NCBI GenBank assembly: GCA_016934935.1
Contig: JAFGRW010000079.1
Coordinates: forward strand, 1 to 64,000
Source of the DNA: Spirochaetota bacterium
GTDB lineage: Bacteria; Spirochaetota; UBA4802; JAFGJZ01
DNA length: 64,000 nucleotides
Direction: 5' to 3'
Below the pieces are notes generated by a model, which was given only the letters and a program-made list of their open reading frames with translations, was not told the origin of the DNA and did not search any database. This document shows positions 36,942 through 46,570 of this stretch, one piece after another (positions within the stretch are counted from its first letter, which is position 1; each line of letters starts with the position of its first letter). The position numbers and the translations under genes were made by a program.

Positions 36942-37386
36942 TATACACCTCAATGTAAGCCACACCATCGCGTGGATCAGATAAATCAGGGTTAAGCTCA
37001 AGCAAATGTTTAAGTACAAAAATACGTTCGCGAATGCCCGGATGCGGCACAACAAGATCCGGGCTTTCAACAACAGCATTGTTATAAAGTAGAATATCAA
37101 GATCAATTAACCGCGGTCCTTTATCAACAGAAGGCACACGACCCAATATAACTTCTATCTCTTTCAATTTTACTAAAAGTTCATCAGCAGAGTATTCGGC
37201 AGATACATAAACAACAGTATTTAAAAAATCGGGTTGGTTCTCATACAAGACCGGTTTTGTGTTTTCAATACTGCTTTGGCGCAAAACAGTGATACCACAA
37301 CGGTTCATCTCCTCACAAGCTCGAATTATGTTAAGTTCTCGATTGCCCAGATTCGTACCAATGCCAATATATGCTTTATTCATCAT
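36916..37386 (-). CDS. folK: 6-hydroxymethyl-7,8-dihydropterin pyrophosphokinase FolK
   Basis: Transfers pyrophosphate from ATP to the pterin on the way to folate. 156 residues. AYIGIGTNLGNRELNI at the N-terminus, NQPDFLNTVV, and GPRLIDLDILLYN with the metal-binding Asp pair, followed by VPHPGIRERIFVL. It sits between the DnaC-like gene (4-base overlap) and panB. Grouping with panB joins folate and pantothenate, as PanB uses a folate cofactor. Confidence 0.95.
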   Translation of the reverse strand: MMNKAYIGIGTNLGNRELNIIRACEEMNRCGITVLRQSSIENTKPVLYENQPDFLNTVVYVSAEYSADELLVKLKEIEVILGRVPSVDKGPRLIDLDILLYNNAVVESPDLVVPHPGIRERIFVLKHLLELNPDLSDPRDGVAYIEVYNEKKKHYC

Positions 37387-38198
37387 TTCTCTTCACGGTG
37401 ATCTGAACCTGAAAGTTCCATTATATAACACATTTCTTTTATCCGGGAAAGCACTCGTCCTCCCCCTAACTCTTTCATGGACTCGGCCGGATTGTTATTG
37501 GAAGTGAAAATGGTAAATTTTTCGGCCTCATAGCGTGAATCCACAAGATTATAGAGCGTCTCCTGTTCCCAAGGTGAATCACGTTGAACACCAAAATCAT
37601 CGACTACCAGCACATCGATTTCGGCAAGATCACGCTCAATCTGCGAGGACTGACCGTACATTTGACTTCCTTCAACGAAAGTCGAGCGTAAGCGACCAAA
37701 AAAATTCCGGGAAATTTTAAGATACTTTCCAGACACCGCGTATCTGCTAATAAGTTCTGTAAGAATGATAGCCGATATCATTGTCTTACCTGTTCCAGGG
37801 TTGCCCCACAAAAAAAGCCCCTTCGAAACATCGGGAAAGCTGTGAATTATTTTATATGCTGCCGATTTTACTTTGTTATCCGCCTGTGTTTTTACATTAA
37901 AGTCACTCAAAAATAGCCATCTGTACTTTTTATCAATTTCAGATTTCGAGAACAGTGCATTAATACGGTTAATTCGACGTCTAACCGGATTACAGGGGCA
38001 CTCACTGATTTTTCCATTCTCGGCATAAAGATAGGGGCTCTCTCCACCGCACCGGCAATGTGGCAAAACACATTTAGGGCAAGGAGTTATCGGATTTTCA
38101 CCCGTAATATAGGCATCAGGATTCTTGATAATTCCTGTGCCTTCACAAAACTGACAAAACTGTACAACTTTTGTTTTCTCTACTGGATCCTGACCCAT
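37383..38198 (-). CDS. DnaC/IstB-like AAA+ ATPase with cysteine-rich N-terminus
   Basis: 271 residues. Residues 14-75 hold CxxC-type pairs (CQFCEGTG, CPKC, CRCGG, ECPC), suggesting one or two zinc-binding knuckles. Residues 110-260 are an AAA+ domain: Walker A GNPGTGKT, Walker B VLVVDDFG, sensor 1 FTSNN, and an arginine region at SRIKEMC. This resembles the helicase loaders DnaC/DnaI or IstB-type ATPases. DnaB is also encoded in this window (54948), so a loader role is reasonable but not shown. It overlaps folK by 4 bases. Confidence 0.82.
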   Translation of the reverse strand: MGQDPVEKTKVVQFCQFCEGTGIIKNPDAYITGENPITPCPKCVLPHCRCGGESPYLYAENGKISECPCNPVRRRINRINALFSKSEIDKKYRWLFLSDFNVKTQADNKVKSAAYKIIHSFPDVSKGLFLWGNPGTGKTMISAIILTELISRYAVSGKYLKISRNFFGRLRSTFVEGSQMYGQSSQIERDLAEIDVLVVDDFGVQRDSPWEQETLYNLVDSRYEAEKFTIFTSNNNPAESMKELGGGRVLSRIKEMCYIMELSGSDHREEK

Positions 38199-38325
38199 AA
38201 TACCGCCGGTTATATAGATATTTATTATGACAATTACTTCTCGCAGGTTTTTTCACATAAATTATCTGTCAATTATTAAATGCTAAACATTTTGATGTAA
38301 AAATCCGAAATTTGTAGTAGCTTTA

Positions 38326-38355
38326 TTGCGGGCGCGTGTTAACTTTAGATATAAA
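38326..38355 (+). promoter_or_regulatory. Possible promoter for the secreted helical protein gene
   Basis: TTGCGG (38326-38331), an 18-base spacer, and TATAAA (38350-38355), ahead of the start at 38413. Confidence 0.35.
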
Positions 38356-38412
38356 TAATTACGTCGGCAACAGCAGATAATAATGAGCAAATATAATAGA
38401 AGAGGAATCCCT

Positions 38413-39258
38413 ATGAAACGTAAACTGTGTATGACTATATGCGCACTTTCTGTCCTGACCGTTTTAATCTTTGCATTCAGCATTTACGCGCAAGATACTG
38501 CAGCGCCCGCGGTTGATGGCGACAAAGTGCCTTCTGAAATGGGTGGACAGTGGCGAGTTGAGGATTTTCACCCTTACGTAAAAGCACTTGATGACCTGAG
38601 AAAACTTTCGAAAGAGTATGCTGAAAAAATAATGATAAAATCTATCGATGAATACTCTATCGGAATGGATATACTACGAGATATGGACGCAAACCTCTCT
38701 AATCTTCAAAAACAGTATGACCGGCAAAACAATCTTAATGAAAGATGGTATTGGCAGGAAATAGACCGAGAGAACCAGCTTAAACGCCGCAAGGGTATGC
38801 TCAAATACTCAGCTAAACTTCGTGCCATTACATATTTCACACGCAGTATAAACAGCCTTGACCAGATACAATCCGAAGAAGTCAGGAAAGATCCGAAGTT
38901 TGTGGAGTTTCAAATTCGCCTGTTTAAAGCATACGTTTCTGCTCAATACGACATTCATAACCTTAAGCCATGTATCCCTATCCTTGAACGTTATATTGCA
39001 ATAAATGACAATACGAAACAGGACGTACAAGCTTATAAATACCTGGCGAGCTGTTACGGATATATGGAAAAATCTTTAGCCAAATATAACACAACTATAA
39101 GTGAAGAGCGCGTAATAGAATACAAACAGAAGAAAAATCAGGCTCTGCTTATGGCAACCGAAATAGAGTACGGTATCGAATCCATCGAATACAGAAAGCT
39201 TAAAGATATCGTAGAAATAGACGAAATACAATCAGAGAGAATCAACAATTTCAGATAA
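38413..39258 (+). CDS. Secreted helical protein (possible relative of the FcpA flagellar sheath family)
   Basis: 281 residues from ATG 38413, with AGAGGA upstream. A signal peptide (about 1-26, cleaved after IYAQ) is followed by an almost wholly helical protein with paired helices like TPR or SEL units (LKAITYFTRSI-type and CIPILERYIAI), many Arg, Lys and Glu residues, and no enzymatic motif. Size, export and helical layout fit the leptospire flagellar coiling protein FcpA, but I cannot confirm it from sequence alone. It is monocistronic with its own terminator, as expected for an abundant structural protein. Confidence 0.5.
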   Translation: MKRKLCMTICALSVLTVLIFAFSIYAQDTAAPAVDGDKVPSEMGGQWRVEDFHPYVKALDDLRKLSKEYAEKIMIKSIDEYSIGMDILRDMDANLSNLQKQYDRQNNLNERWYWQEIDRENQLKRRKGMLKYSAKLRAITYFTRSINSLDQIQSEEVRKDPKFVEFQIRLFKAYVSAQYDIHNLKPCIPILERYIAINDNTKQDVQAYKYLASCYGYMEKSLAKYNTTISEERVIEYKQKKNQALLMATEIEYGIESIEYRKLKDIVEIDEIQSERINNFR

Positions 39259-39294
39259 TTACCATTTATTGAATATTACAGATACTGAACCTGC

Positions 39295-39323
39295 AATGAC
39301 CGCTGTTACAGCGGTCATTTTTT
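39295..39323 (+). terminator. Rho-independent terminator after the secreted helical protein gene
   Basis: AATGACCGCTG (39295-39305) pairs with CAGCGGTCATT (39309-39319), loop of three, followed by a T run. Confidence 0.85.
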
Positions 39324-39387
39324 ATATATAAATAATAAAAATGCTGTATAACGCATAACAACTCTGTCCTGAAAATACTGCTTCCTG

Positions 39388-40497
39388 TTACTCAAACAGA
39401 GCTTCAAGCCTTCTTTTATTAATCATGTAATCATCAGTATCTGCTCCACCAACGAAAAAAAGCAGGCGCCTTGATCTGTATAACGTATTTTCATAAAAGA
39501 ATCTTAAAGGGGTCAAAAGTCTTACGCTGCTGTTATCAAACATTTCTGTTACTTTTTGGTAAAGTCCGGGTGAATAGCTTTTTTGCTGAATACTTACAAT
39601 ACCAGGGCAGTTGACACCGAACCGTTTTCCGTAAAGTATTGCCAAATCGGCTATAGAACGGCGGGCATTAATCTCGCAACAGATCTCTTTCTGAATTCCA
39701 CTCCTGCCTTCATAAAAAAATCCGTCACAGTTGACCTGACCAAAGTAACCAGACTTGAACAAAATTCCAGAAAGCTTATTAGCAGATTTTTTGATTAAAC
39801 CGTATAACGGGCTGTCACGGAAGCTGGCTGGGCAAAAAACCGAACTGAAAATTCCACGGGGACTGTTATCAAGAGAGCGCAAAGTTAACAAAGACATATC
39901 TCCTTCTTTCGATGTACAAAAACCGTAAGAAAAATCACTGACTCTTTTAACCCACTGCTCACAGACAGCCCTATTATCGATTATAATCTTCTCCAGACAT
40001 CTTTCCGTCTGAACAATATTAAATCCATACGCAGAACTTCCACATAGAGGTTTTACCACAAGGGGATAATCGTTATTTTCAGCAAAACCACAAACGTCTT
40101 TAATGGAGCTCACAATTTCACGCCTTATTAGTGAACCCATTTTTTTAGACACTTCAAGAGAAAAACTGCGACAGTTAGCTTTAGCTACATTTATAATGTC
40201 AGGATAACTTTCAGGGTCACATACCAGCGAAAGGCTGTCGCTGTTTATTCCCCATAAATACAATTCGGAAGATAAATACTGTTTGCACTTTTCACGTATC
40301 ACGAGGGATCCGCAGTTACCTGAAATTTGCGCAAGATACTTGTAATAATTCTCCTCAGGTCTTACATGCGATACAATTACATCATCATCCTCTGCCAAAG
40401 CAAGCGGAAGCAGGTTCAAAAGATAAACTTGAGCAAGAAACCCTTCCGGCACACGGACATTGGCTATATCAAAATCAGTATTTAAATAATATATCAT
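39388..40497 (-). CDS. ATP-grasp family protein of unknown substrate
   Basis: 369 residues. The central part is an ATP-grasp domain: lysine K149 in YPLVVKP, the glycine-rich SSAYGFNIV, E180 in the hinge (CEQWV), D258 in QVNCDGFFYE, and the metal site E275-x-N277-x-R279 (EINARRS). ATP-grasp ligases join a carboxylate to an amine or thiol through an acyl phosphate. The N-terminal 130 residues and C-terminal 70 match nothing I recognise. It is the last gene of a group with a PP2C phosphatase and a membrane-TPR protein, 126 bases after the phosphatase gene. Confidence 0.75.
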   Translation of the reverse strand: MIYYLNTDFDIANVRVPEGFLAQVYLLNLLPLALAEDDDVIVSHVRPEENYYKYLAQISGNCGSLVIREKCKQYLSSELYLWGINSDSLSLVCDPESYPDIINVAKANCRSFSLEVSKKMGSLIRREIVSSIKDVCGFAENNDYPLVVKPLCGSSAYGFNIVQTERCLEKIIIDNRAVCEQWVKRVSDFSYGFCTSKEGDMSLLTLRSLDNSPRGIFSSVFCPASFRDSPLYGLIKKSANKLSGILFKSGYFGQVNCDGFFYEGRSGIQKEICCEINARRSIADLAILYGKRFGVNCPGIVSIQQKSYSPGLYQKVTEMFDNSSVRLLTPLRFFYENTLYRSRRLLFFVGGADTDDYMINKRRLEALFE

Positions 40498-40623
40498 GGT
40501 ATTTTGTTTTGATAACCTTTAGGAATATTAAATAATTTAAAGGTTAATAAAAATAATTTTTATAGCTTTCAACCGGCAAACAGGAAAGTTGCAAATTATT
40601 TCCCACCAGGCAATGTTAATAAT

Positions 40624-42741
40624 CTAAAGCTTTCTTACTACTATAATTGTAATGTCATCGTCCAAAGACGCGCCGTCTCTGTGATTATTCAGATTTTTTA
40701 CAAAATAATCCAATACATCCGCGATGTCCCTACCCTCTGGTATGCTCTCAAAGGTTTCGATTATTCCCGGCAAGCCATACTTCGCACCACTTCTGTTTTG
40801 GCACCTTTCAAAACCATCTGTGAAAAGCAAAAAGATGTCTCCTTTTTTAACTGAAAAAGAAAGCATATTAAAATCCTGAACATTACTTTTGCCACCCATT
40901 TTTTGAGACTTAAAGCTTCGTCCGGCGGGAGCAACAACGCGCACAACACCGTTAGAGGCACTACGGAAAAGTATATCCGTATGACCGGCATTAACATATT
41001 CCACCCGTCCCTGATCAAATTTAAGAATTTTTCCCGACAAAAAGATATTCATTCCTCCAAGTTCTGTGTTCAAATCTTTTTGCACCTTCTCAAAAATCAA
41101 AGACAGTTTTTCATTCCATAGCTGAATAAACCGCTTGTATATTATCGAGCGCATAAGAATTGTTACAAGACCCGGCGCCAATCCATGAGATGTTGTTTCA
41201 AAAAGCGATACTCCCTTTAATGTGCGTTCATGGGTATAAAAATCGTACATGTCACCGCTTACATCACTCTGTTTTAATGTAATAAATGCCGCCTCGTAAT
41301 TATCGGTTTCAGGAACTCTTCGTGGAAAGATATAACTCTGAACAACCCCCATTACCTGTGAATCTGTCCGATTACTCTCTTCCATGATATCAATCTTGGA
41401 TTGAAGAGTTACATTGTCATCCGTAACAGATTCACATATCTTTTTAACCGAAACAAGTTCCATATCTATCTCTTTTATCTCTTTAAAAAGTGAATCGGTT
41501 CGTCCATGATCGCGTTTGCTCACTATTATTTTACGGCGTACTGTCTGAATCGAAGAAGCAATTGTAATAATTACGCTTCCAAGCCCGATAAAAACAACCG
41601 GTCTTAAAAGATGCTCGGAAACGACAAACCATATTAGCCCGACAAAGAGCAATAAAACAAGAAGCAGGGTCTGCATCTGATAGTTAAAAAAAATGCAAAA
41701 TGGGAATATTCGTTCAAAAAAAGTTTCAGCAAGCGGACTAGAAAAAAAGTTCTTAATAACATTATAGTTAAAAAGAAGAGAAACCAAAGCTATAAGCAGT
41801 AGAGAAACAGAAAAAATTAAACGGTTAAAACCAAAAAAATAGAGTAGAATAGCAACAGCAATAAACCCTAGTAACAAATAGCAGGCAATCCAAAGCGAAT
41901 AACGATTGCCTCCACGAAAAGAGATCAATAAAATAGAGCAAAGAGAAATAAAGGAGAGAGCACCGTACAAAAAAGGCAAATCAAATCGGCTACTGTTAAA
42001 AATAAGATATAAATAGTGGGAATCGGCCAGCAAAAGAGCCAAATAAGCCATCATAATGCCTATAGAAAGTGCTATGCATCTTCTATCAGAAGGCGCAATA
42101 AGTAAAAACAAGAAAAGAAGACTTGTCGCAAAGATAATAACGGCAGCTAAGATTGCTATTTTAAGATGAAAATCATACTCATACTGCTGCAGTTTCGCAA
42201 AAAAATCTATCGAAAAGGGGAAGCCCCCGGTAATAATTCCTGAAACCGGATCGTCATCTCCGGCCTTGACCCTGATACAGAGTACATTAAAACCGTCATT
42301 TAAAAGATAGAAAGGTATTTCTATAACCTTATTACGGCAGATCAATGTTGTATCAATATCAAAATGATTGTACAGTGATTTTCCATTTAAATACAGTTCA
42401 AAACCAGAGCCAATCAGAGGTATAGAAATTCCGAGAGATCTTCTAATCGACGTATGACGATCTATATGAAAACTGGTAAGTAATGTAAACTGTCTATCAT
42501 CAATTTCTGCTTCATCCTTGAAAAGCTCCGGATAAGTTAACGCTCTATCATAACCTGCAGTTACTATTTTTTTCCAATCAACTGAAGGCGGGAAAGTTGA
42601 TATCTGTTCGGGATAGAAGCCCTGGCGAACATAAAAATCTCTATTGGTAAGATCAATAGGAAGGTTTTGACCCTGCAAAGGTACACTGAGCAGAACCAGA
42701 CACAAGGGAACAAGAGCTTTCAAAACAGCTCTATATATCAT
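40624..42741 (-). CDS. 7TM-DISM receptor fused to a PP2C (SpoIIE-type) phosphatase domain
   Basis: 705 residues. Signal peptide, periplasmic sensor of the 7TMR-DISM extracellular type (about 26-190), seven or more membrane segments (192-400), a coiled coil (415-465) and a SpoIIE-type phosphatase (466-705). Metal residue D497 (SGDMYDF), the NAGH motif, LFTDGFE and DDDITI are kept. In the motif usually read VDVSGHG the sequence is FETTSHG, so E515 replaces the metal-binding Asp and S518 replaces Gly. It may have altered activity. It would dephosphorylate anti-anti-sigma proteins. Forty bases separate it from the membrane-TPR gene. Confidence 0.82.
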   Translation of the reverse strand: MIYRAVLKALVPLCLVLLSVPLQGQNLPIDLTNRDFYVRQGFYPEQISTFPPSVDWKKIVTAGYDRALTYPELFKDEAEIDDRQFTLLTSFHIDRHTSIRRSLGISIPLIGSGFELYLNGKSLYNHFDIDTTLICRNKVIEIPFYLLNDGFNVLCIRVKAGDDDPVSGIITGGFPFSIDFFAKLQQYEYDFHLKIAILAAVIIFATSLLFLFLLIAPSDRRCIALSIGIMMAYLALLLADSHYLYLIFNSSRFDLPFLYGALSFISLCSILLISFRGGNRYSLWIACYLLLGFIAVAILLYFFGFNRLIFSVSLLLIALVSLLFNYNVIKNFFSSPLAETFFERIFPFCIFFNYQMQTLLLVLLLFVGLIWFVVSEHLLRPVVFIGLGSVIITIASSIQTVRRKIIVSKRDHGRTDSLFKEIKEIDMELVSVKKICESVTDDNVTLQSKIDIMEESNRTDSQVMGVVQSYIFPRRVPETDNYEAAFITLKQSDVSGDMYDFYTHERTLKGVSLFETTSHGLAPGLVTILMRSIIYKRFIQLWNEKLSLIFEKVQKDLNTELGGMNIFLSGKILKFDQGRVEYVNAGHTDILFRSASNGVVRVVAPAGRSFKSQKMGGKSNVQDFNMLSFSVKKGDIFLLFTDGFERCQNRSGAKYGLPGIIETFESIPEGRDIADVLDYFVKNLNNHRDGASLDDDITIIVVRKL

Positions 42742-42781
42742 GGTTAACCTGACCCAAAATTATAAATCCGATAATCATGGA

Positions 42782-45700
42782 TTATCCTCCAAAAAGATCA
42801 AAAAAACTACTACCCGGCTCCGGTGCTTCAGTTTTTTCTGCTCCTGGAGGTTCCGCATACTTATCACCGTATTTACTGCCTTCTGACTTGTCTCTTGGGG
42901 TGAAGAATCGCAACTCGTCTTCTGACAGTCTTTTGTCGATTGCATTCTTATTAATAGGTAAAGGTATGTATTCGCCCTCTTCAACTTCATTTTGATTACG
43001 TCTTTCGGGTAATGAATAGTCGATAACACTACTCTCTATCCTGTTTTCAATACGACTCAAAGAAGCCTTAATATCAGGATTATTGGGATCAGCAAGCAGA
43101 GCTTTTTCATAGTCCTGCCGGGCATCTCGATATTTGCCAAGACTTTCGTTAGCCAAACCGCTATAAAGGAAAACCATTGCGTGTTGCAAATTATAGTTTA
43201 TGGCGCGTCTTAGATATTCAAGAGCATACCGGTACTCGCCAACCATATACATCAGAACACCAACCTGATACAGCACCTGAGGATTATTAGGCTCAAGCCT
43301 TAACGCCCGATCAAAATGTACAAATGCCTTATCAAGCTGCTGCAGGGTTATATATATCAAACCCAGGCGATAATGAGCCTCAAAATTGCTGTCATTTAAA
43401 ATCAGTATGCTCTCATAAATATCCTTGGCTTCTGTCCAATTACGCCCTTCCTCAAGTTCAGTCGCGGCTCGCACGAAGGTAAGTTCTTTTACAGTCAACA
43501 ATCCTTCAACATAATGCCGGATATCATAATCATATTCACCTGCTTTTCTCAGGCTAGACAAAAATTCGGCTTCTTCTTTAAAATCACCTTTCAAAGCCGC
43601 GTTCTCTGACTTTTTCAGCAATGTAAGAATGTCACGATTATCCTCAAGAATTACAGCAAGTGTTTTCTTTAAATCCATACTGTCATCATCAAATTTTAGA
43701 GAAAGAAACTTATCATGAATCGAGTCGAAATAACGCAACATGCCACTCTCAGAGAAAACATCGTTACAATCACCCATAAACGGTGACGACAGATAGTCAA
43801 TTTTTTGAGGAACTTTTTTTGTTTCCGGCAAAGAAGAGTCCAGTATATAGGAGAGACAGTGAACATCTCTATAAAAAAGTGACCGGTTTTTTTTAGAGCT
43901 GGATATCTGGTAATTGATTCTCTCCAACCCTTCCCTGTTTATAGCAAAATCACTTTCATTACTACCGGCAATAACCAGATTTTCCCCAAAATAAAAAACG
44001 ATATGATGTTTAAAAGATTTTTTAAACCCGGAAACAGCACTATTAACTAGACAGGAACTAGCACTTTCGGGTTGTATCAACTGAAAAAAGAGACTTTTAC
44101 CTTCCAGGTAACGTTTTACTACCTCGTAATATGTTTCAGAAAAACGAATACTATTGTGGGTCTGGTCATAGATATTGGGAATATCAACTATCGCGTCGTA
44201 CCTTCTATCCCGGTTTTTAAAAAAAGTAAAAATATCTGATTTGAAAGTGACCATGCTTTTACGTCCCGAAACAGGTGTTGAATTATAATCAACCTGTGAA
44301 TCAAGCATATAATCAAGACATTCACCGTTATCAAAAATCTCATATACGTTATTATCAAAAAATTTACGGTTACCATCAATAAACAAAACTCCATCCCGGT
44401 TGTTATCGGTAAAGAGAGTCAAGGAAAGAACTGAGCGGCGCAAATCTCGTATAAACTGATCAGATATCTTCATCACACGCTTATCATTAAACAATATGTC
44501 AGAATTAACGTCAAAGTAATCCGAATTCGAATTAAAACTGTAAACCGCATCGTAATTACGTGTATAGGTGACATAAAGAGCCGAATCAAGACTTATTTTA
44601 AAATAGAGATGTGTCATAATAAAAGCCGGAACAACTATAATAAACAATAAAAGGTAAAGCCCTTTTCGATATTCATTATCGCTCCTCTGTGCCAAGTGAA
44701 GCCCGGGAAGCACTATATTCAATGCCGCAACAAAATAAAAAAATACAAAGAACAGCCTGTTTGAAAACACTACAAAAGAGAGTGCTATAATCACTGGTAT
44801 AGGGATAAGAAAAATACCGAAACGTAATATTCTATAGGCATGTATCTGATCGTATCGTCCAATAATAAACTGGGTAGTATGGTATAGAGTCATTCCGAAA
44901 CAGAAAGCCAAAGGAATTATAAAAAGAGCACCGTAATAAAACGGCAGCTGACCGGAAAATCGATTTAGCATGATGAAAAAGAACAGAAAAAAGAACGGGT
45001 AATACATTTCCGAGTAAATATGCCAATACCTGCTCTTAAGAATAAAAGAAAGCATGAAACCTAAAGCCAGGAAAATGAATATTACCGATAAAAAAAACAG
45101 TTTTATATACAATAGATCGTTATAGAAACGTATAAAAGTAAAAAATCCAAGTATTGTGTATATTACTATATACAGAAAATTCAGATAATTGAAGACCAGA
45201 TCCTCTTTCTTTTCTACAGCTGTGTCTGTTTTTTTTATTTCACTGCTGTACTTGACCTCGCGGGCAAAGAATGGATCAGGACTGTACTCCAGTTTAAAAA
45301 TAAAAGCTAAAGCTACCAACGGCAGAAAAGGCATAAACAGCAAAAATCCGGGCAAAAAATCCAGTTGTACAGCAGAAAACCATACTCCTCCTGCAATAAG
45401 GCCCAGAAGCATATGCATTACAAAAAAATGTCCGCTCTTTTTTTCATCAAAGAACTTGCCACACACCACTTTCAAAATATAGTTATTTATTACTCCACCC
45501 GCAAAAGGAACGGCTGAAACAACCAGCACAAGAAAGGGGGTGTGTTCGATATACGCAATAATAAGATGTCGGTAATAATCATTAAGGAAATATTTAACCG
45601 AAAACAAGGTAATAAATACCAGCGTAAACAGAAGAAGCGCACCGCAAAAAAACCAACGGCTCTGTTTTAAACGCTTAAAAATCTGTGAACCTGCAATAAT

Positions 45701-45892
45701 TCCCAAAAAATGGAAAAAAAGCATGTATATTACTACATTATTAAAGACAGAACGATAAAAAAATACTGTTTTGGCGTCAATAAACACCATAGTAATTGCC
45801 ATACCTACAGCAAAATTGACCAAAAAAGCAACGGATAAAGCTATTATTCTCTGAGAACGGCTTTTATAATGATATTGTTTGAGTTCACTCAT
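42782..45892 (-). CDS. Large membrane protein with spermidine-synthase-like region and TPR repeats
   Basis: 1036 residues. The first 430 hold about a dozen membrane segments with charged loops. Residues about 440-720 resemble a polyamine aminopropyltransferase fold (DAIVDIPNIYD followed by FSETYYEVVKRYLEG), but the catalytic acidic residues are not clearly kept, so it may be a degenerate or substrate-changed member. Residues 790-960 have four to five TPR units (NFEAHYRLGLIYI, NPQVLYQVGVLMYM, YRDARQDYEKALL). The C-terminal 70 residues are charged and end FFDLFGG. Membrane spermidine-synthase-like proteins are seen in several bacteria with unknown roles. Confidence 0.65.
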   Translation of the reverse strand: MSELKQYHYKSRSQRIIALSVAFLVNFAVGMAITMVFIDAKTVFFYRSVFNNVVIYMLFFHFLGIIAGSQIFKRLKQSRWFFCGALLLFTLVFITLFSVKYFLNDYYRHLIIAYIEHTPFLVLVVSAVPFAGGVINNYILKVVCGKFFDEKKSGHFFVMHMLLGLIAGGVWFSAVQLDFLPGFLLFMPFLPLVALAFIFKLEYSPDPFFAREVKYSSEIKKTDTAVEKKEDLVFNYLNFLYIVIYTILGFFTFIRFYNDLLYIKLFFLSVIFIFLALGFMLSFILKSRYWHIYSEMYYPFFFLFFFIMLNRFSGQLPFYYGALFIIPLAFCFGMTLYHTTQFIIGRYDQIHAYRILRFGIFLIPIPVIIALSFVVFSNRLFFVFFYFVAALNIVLPGLHLAQRSDNEYRKGLYLLLFIIVVPAFIMTHLYFKISLDSALYVTYTRNYDAVYSFNSNSDYFDVNSDILFNDKRVMKISDQFIRDLRRSVLSLTLFTDNNRDGVLFIDGNRKFFDNNVYEIFDNGECLDYMLDSQVDYNSTPVSGRKSMVTFKSDIFTFFKNRDRRYDAIVDIPNIYDQTHNSIRFSETYYEVVKRYLEGKSLFFQLIQPESASSCLVNSAVSGFKKSFKHHIVFYFGENLVIAGSNESDFAINREGLERINYQISSSKKNRSLFYRDVHCLSYILDSSLPETKKVPQKIDYLSSPFMGDCNDVFSESGMLRYFDSIHDKFLSLKFDDDSMDLKKTLAVILEDNRDILTLLKKSENAALKGDFKEEAEFLSSLRKAGEYDYDIRHYVEGLLTVKELTFVRAATELEEGRNWTEAKDIYESILILNDSNFEAHYRLGLIYITLQQLDKAFVHFDRALRLEPNNPQVLYQVGVLMYMVGEYRYALEYLRRAINYNLQHAMVFLYSGLANESLGKYRDARQDYEKALLADPNNPDIKASLSRIENRIESSVIDYSLPERRNQNEVEEGEYIPLPINKNAIDKRLSEDELRFFTPRDKSEGSKYGDKYAEPPGAEKTEAPEPGSSFFDLFGG

Positions 45893-46202
45893 AGATTATT
45901 CCCGGAAACAGTACTTAACAGGTTATATATGTTTTTCTTAAGCACTGTAATGTTATTCTTTTCCTGTATATTATTGACGCTTTTATGACAACAATTTTTT
46001 ATGGAGAATATTTTCTTATGCAATATGCTATTTTTAAGCTATTAGAAACAGATAATTATATTTATTATTTAACCAAATTAAAAAATTCACCGATACTATA
46101 GACGAGTAGCTTTTTTATAGTTCCAGGTATATTTATTACAACTGTTTTATTTGTACTTAAACTATATGAATACTACTGCAATAAAGCCCTTTTGGAGCTC
46201 AT
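45893..46202. other. 310-base intergenic region
   Basis: Divergent control region between the 1036-residue membrane protein and the small membrane protein. ACAGTACTTAA (45908-45918) and TTAAGCACTGT (45938-45948) form an 11-bp inverted repeat with one mismatch. Otherwise A+T-rich and without a coding frame. Confidence 0.4.
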
Positions 46203-46511
46203 ATGAACGCACAATACAAACCAATACCCGAAGATAATACTTTTATTCTTATGTTACTAATTATTTTCAGTGGAGGTTTATATTATTTATGGTGGTTATC
46301 AAGAGTAAGCAGGCTCTTTAATGATAACCCGGTAACCAATATTCTTCTGGTTTTCGCTACACTGGGGTTGTGGGCTTTGTATCTTAATATCAGATATTTA
46401 CAAAAATCAGAAGAAATAAACGGCCGATCAATACAATGGTATATTATTTTCTTTTTACCCTTTGCTGTGTTGATCATTCAGAATAATATTAATGAGCATT
46501 ATCTTAAGTAA
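46203..46511 (+). CDS. Small membrane protein, DUF4234-like
   Basis: 102 residues, GGAG ahead of the ATG. Three hydrophobic segments: FILMLLIIFSGGLYYLWWLS, NILLVFATLGLWALYLNI and WYIIFFLPFAVLII. The pattern of an aromatic first helix followed by a short loop and a second helix recalls DUF4234 family proteins. Function unknown. It precedes the acidic-repeat protein gene by 59 bases on the same strand. Confidence 0.6.
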   Translation: MNAQYKPIPEDNTFILMLLIIFSGGLYYLWWLSRVSRLFNDNPVTNILLVFATLGLWALYLNIRYLQKSEEINGRSIQWYIIFFLPFAVLIIQNNINEHYLK

Positions 46512-46536
46512 ACTGGTGTTTACAAACAGCCAATGA

Positions 46537-46548
46537 CGATATCTATCA
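46537..46548 (+). repeat. Dispersed 12-mer CGATATCTATCA
   Basis: An intergenic copy, 22 bases ahead of the start of the acidic-repeat gene. Confidence 0.6.
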
Positions 46549-46570
46549 ACTATCCATGCGGGAGTACAAT

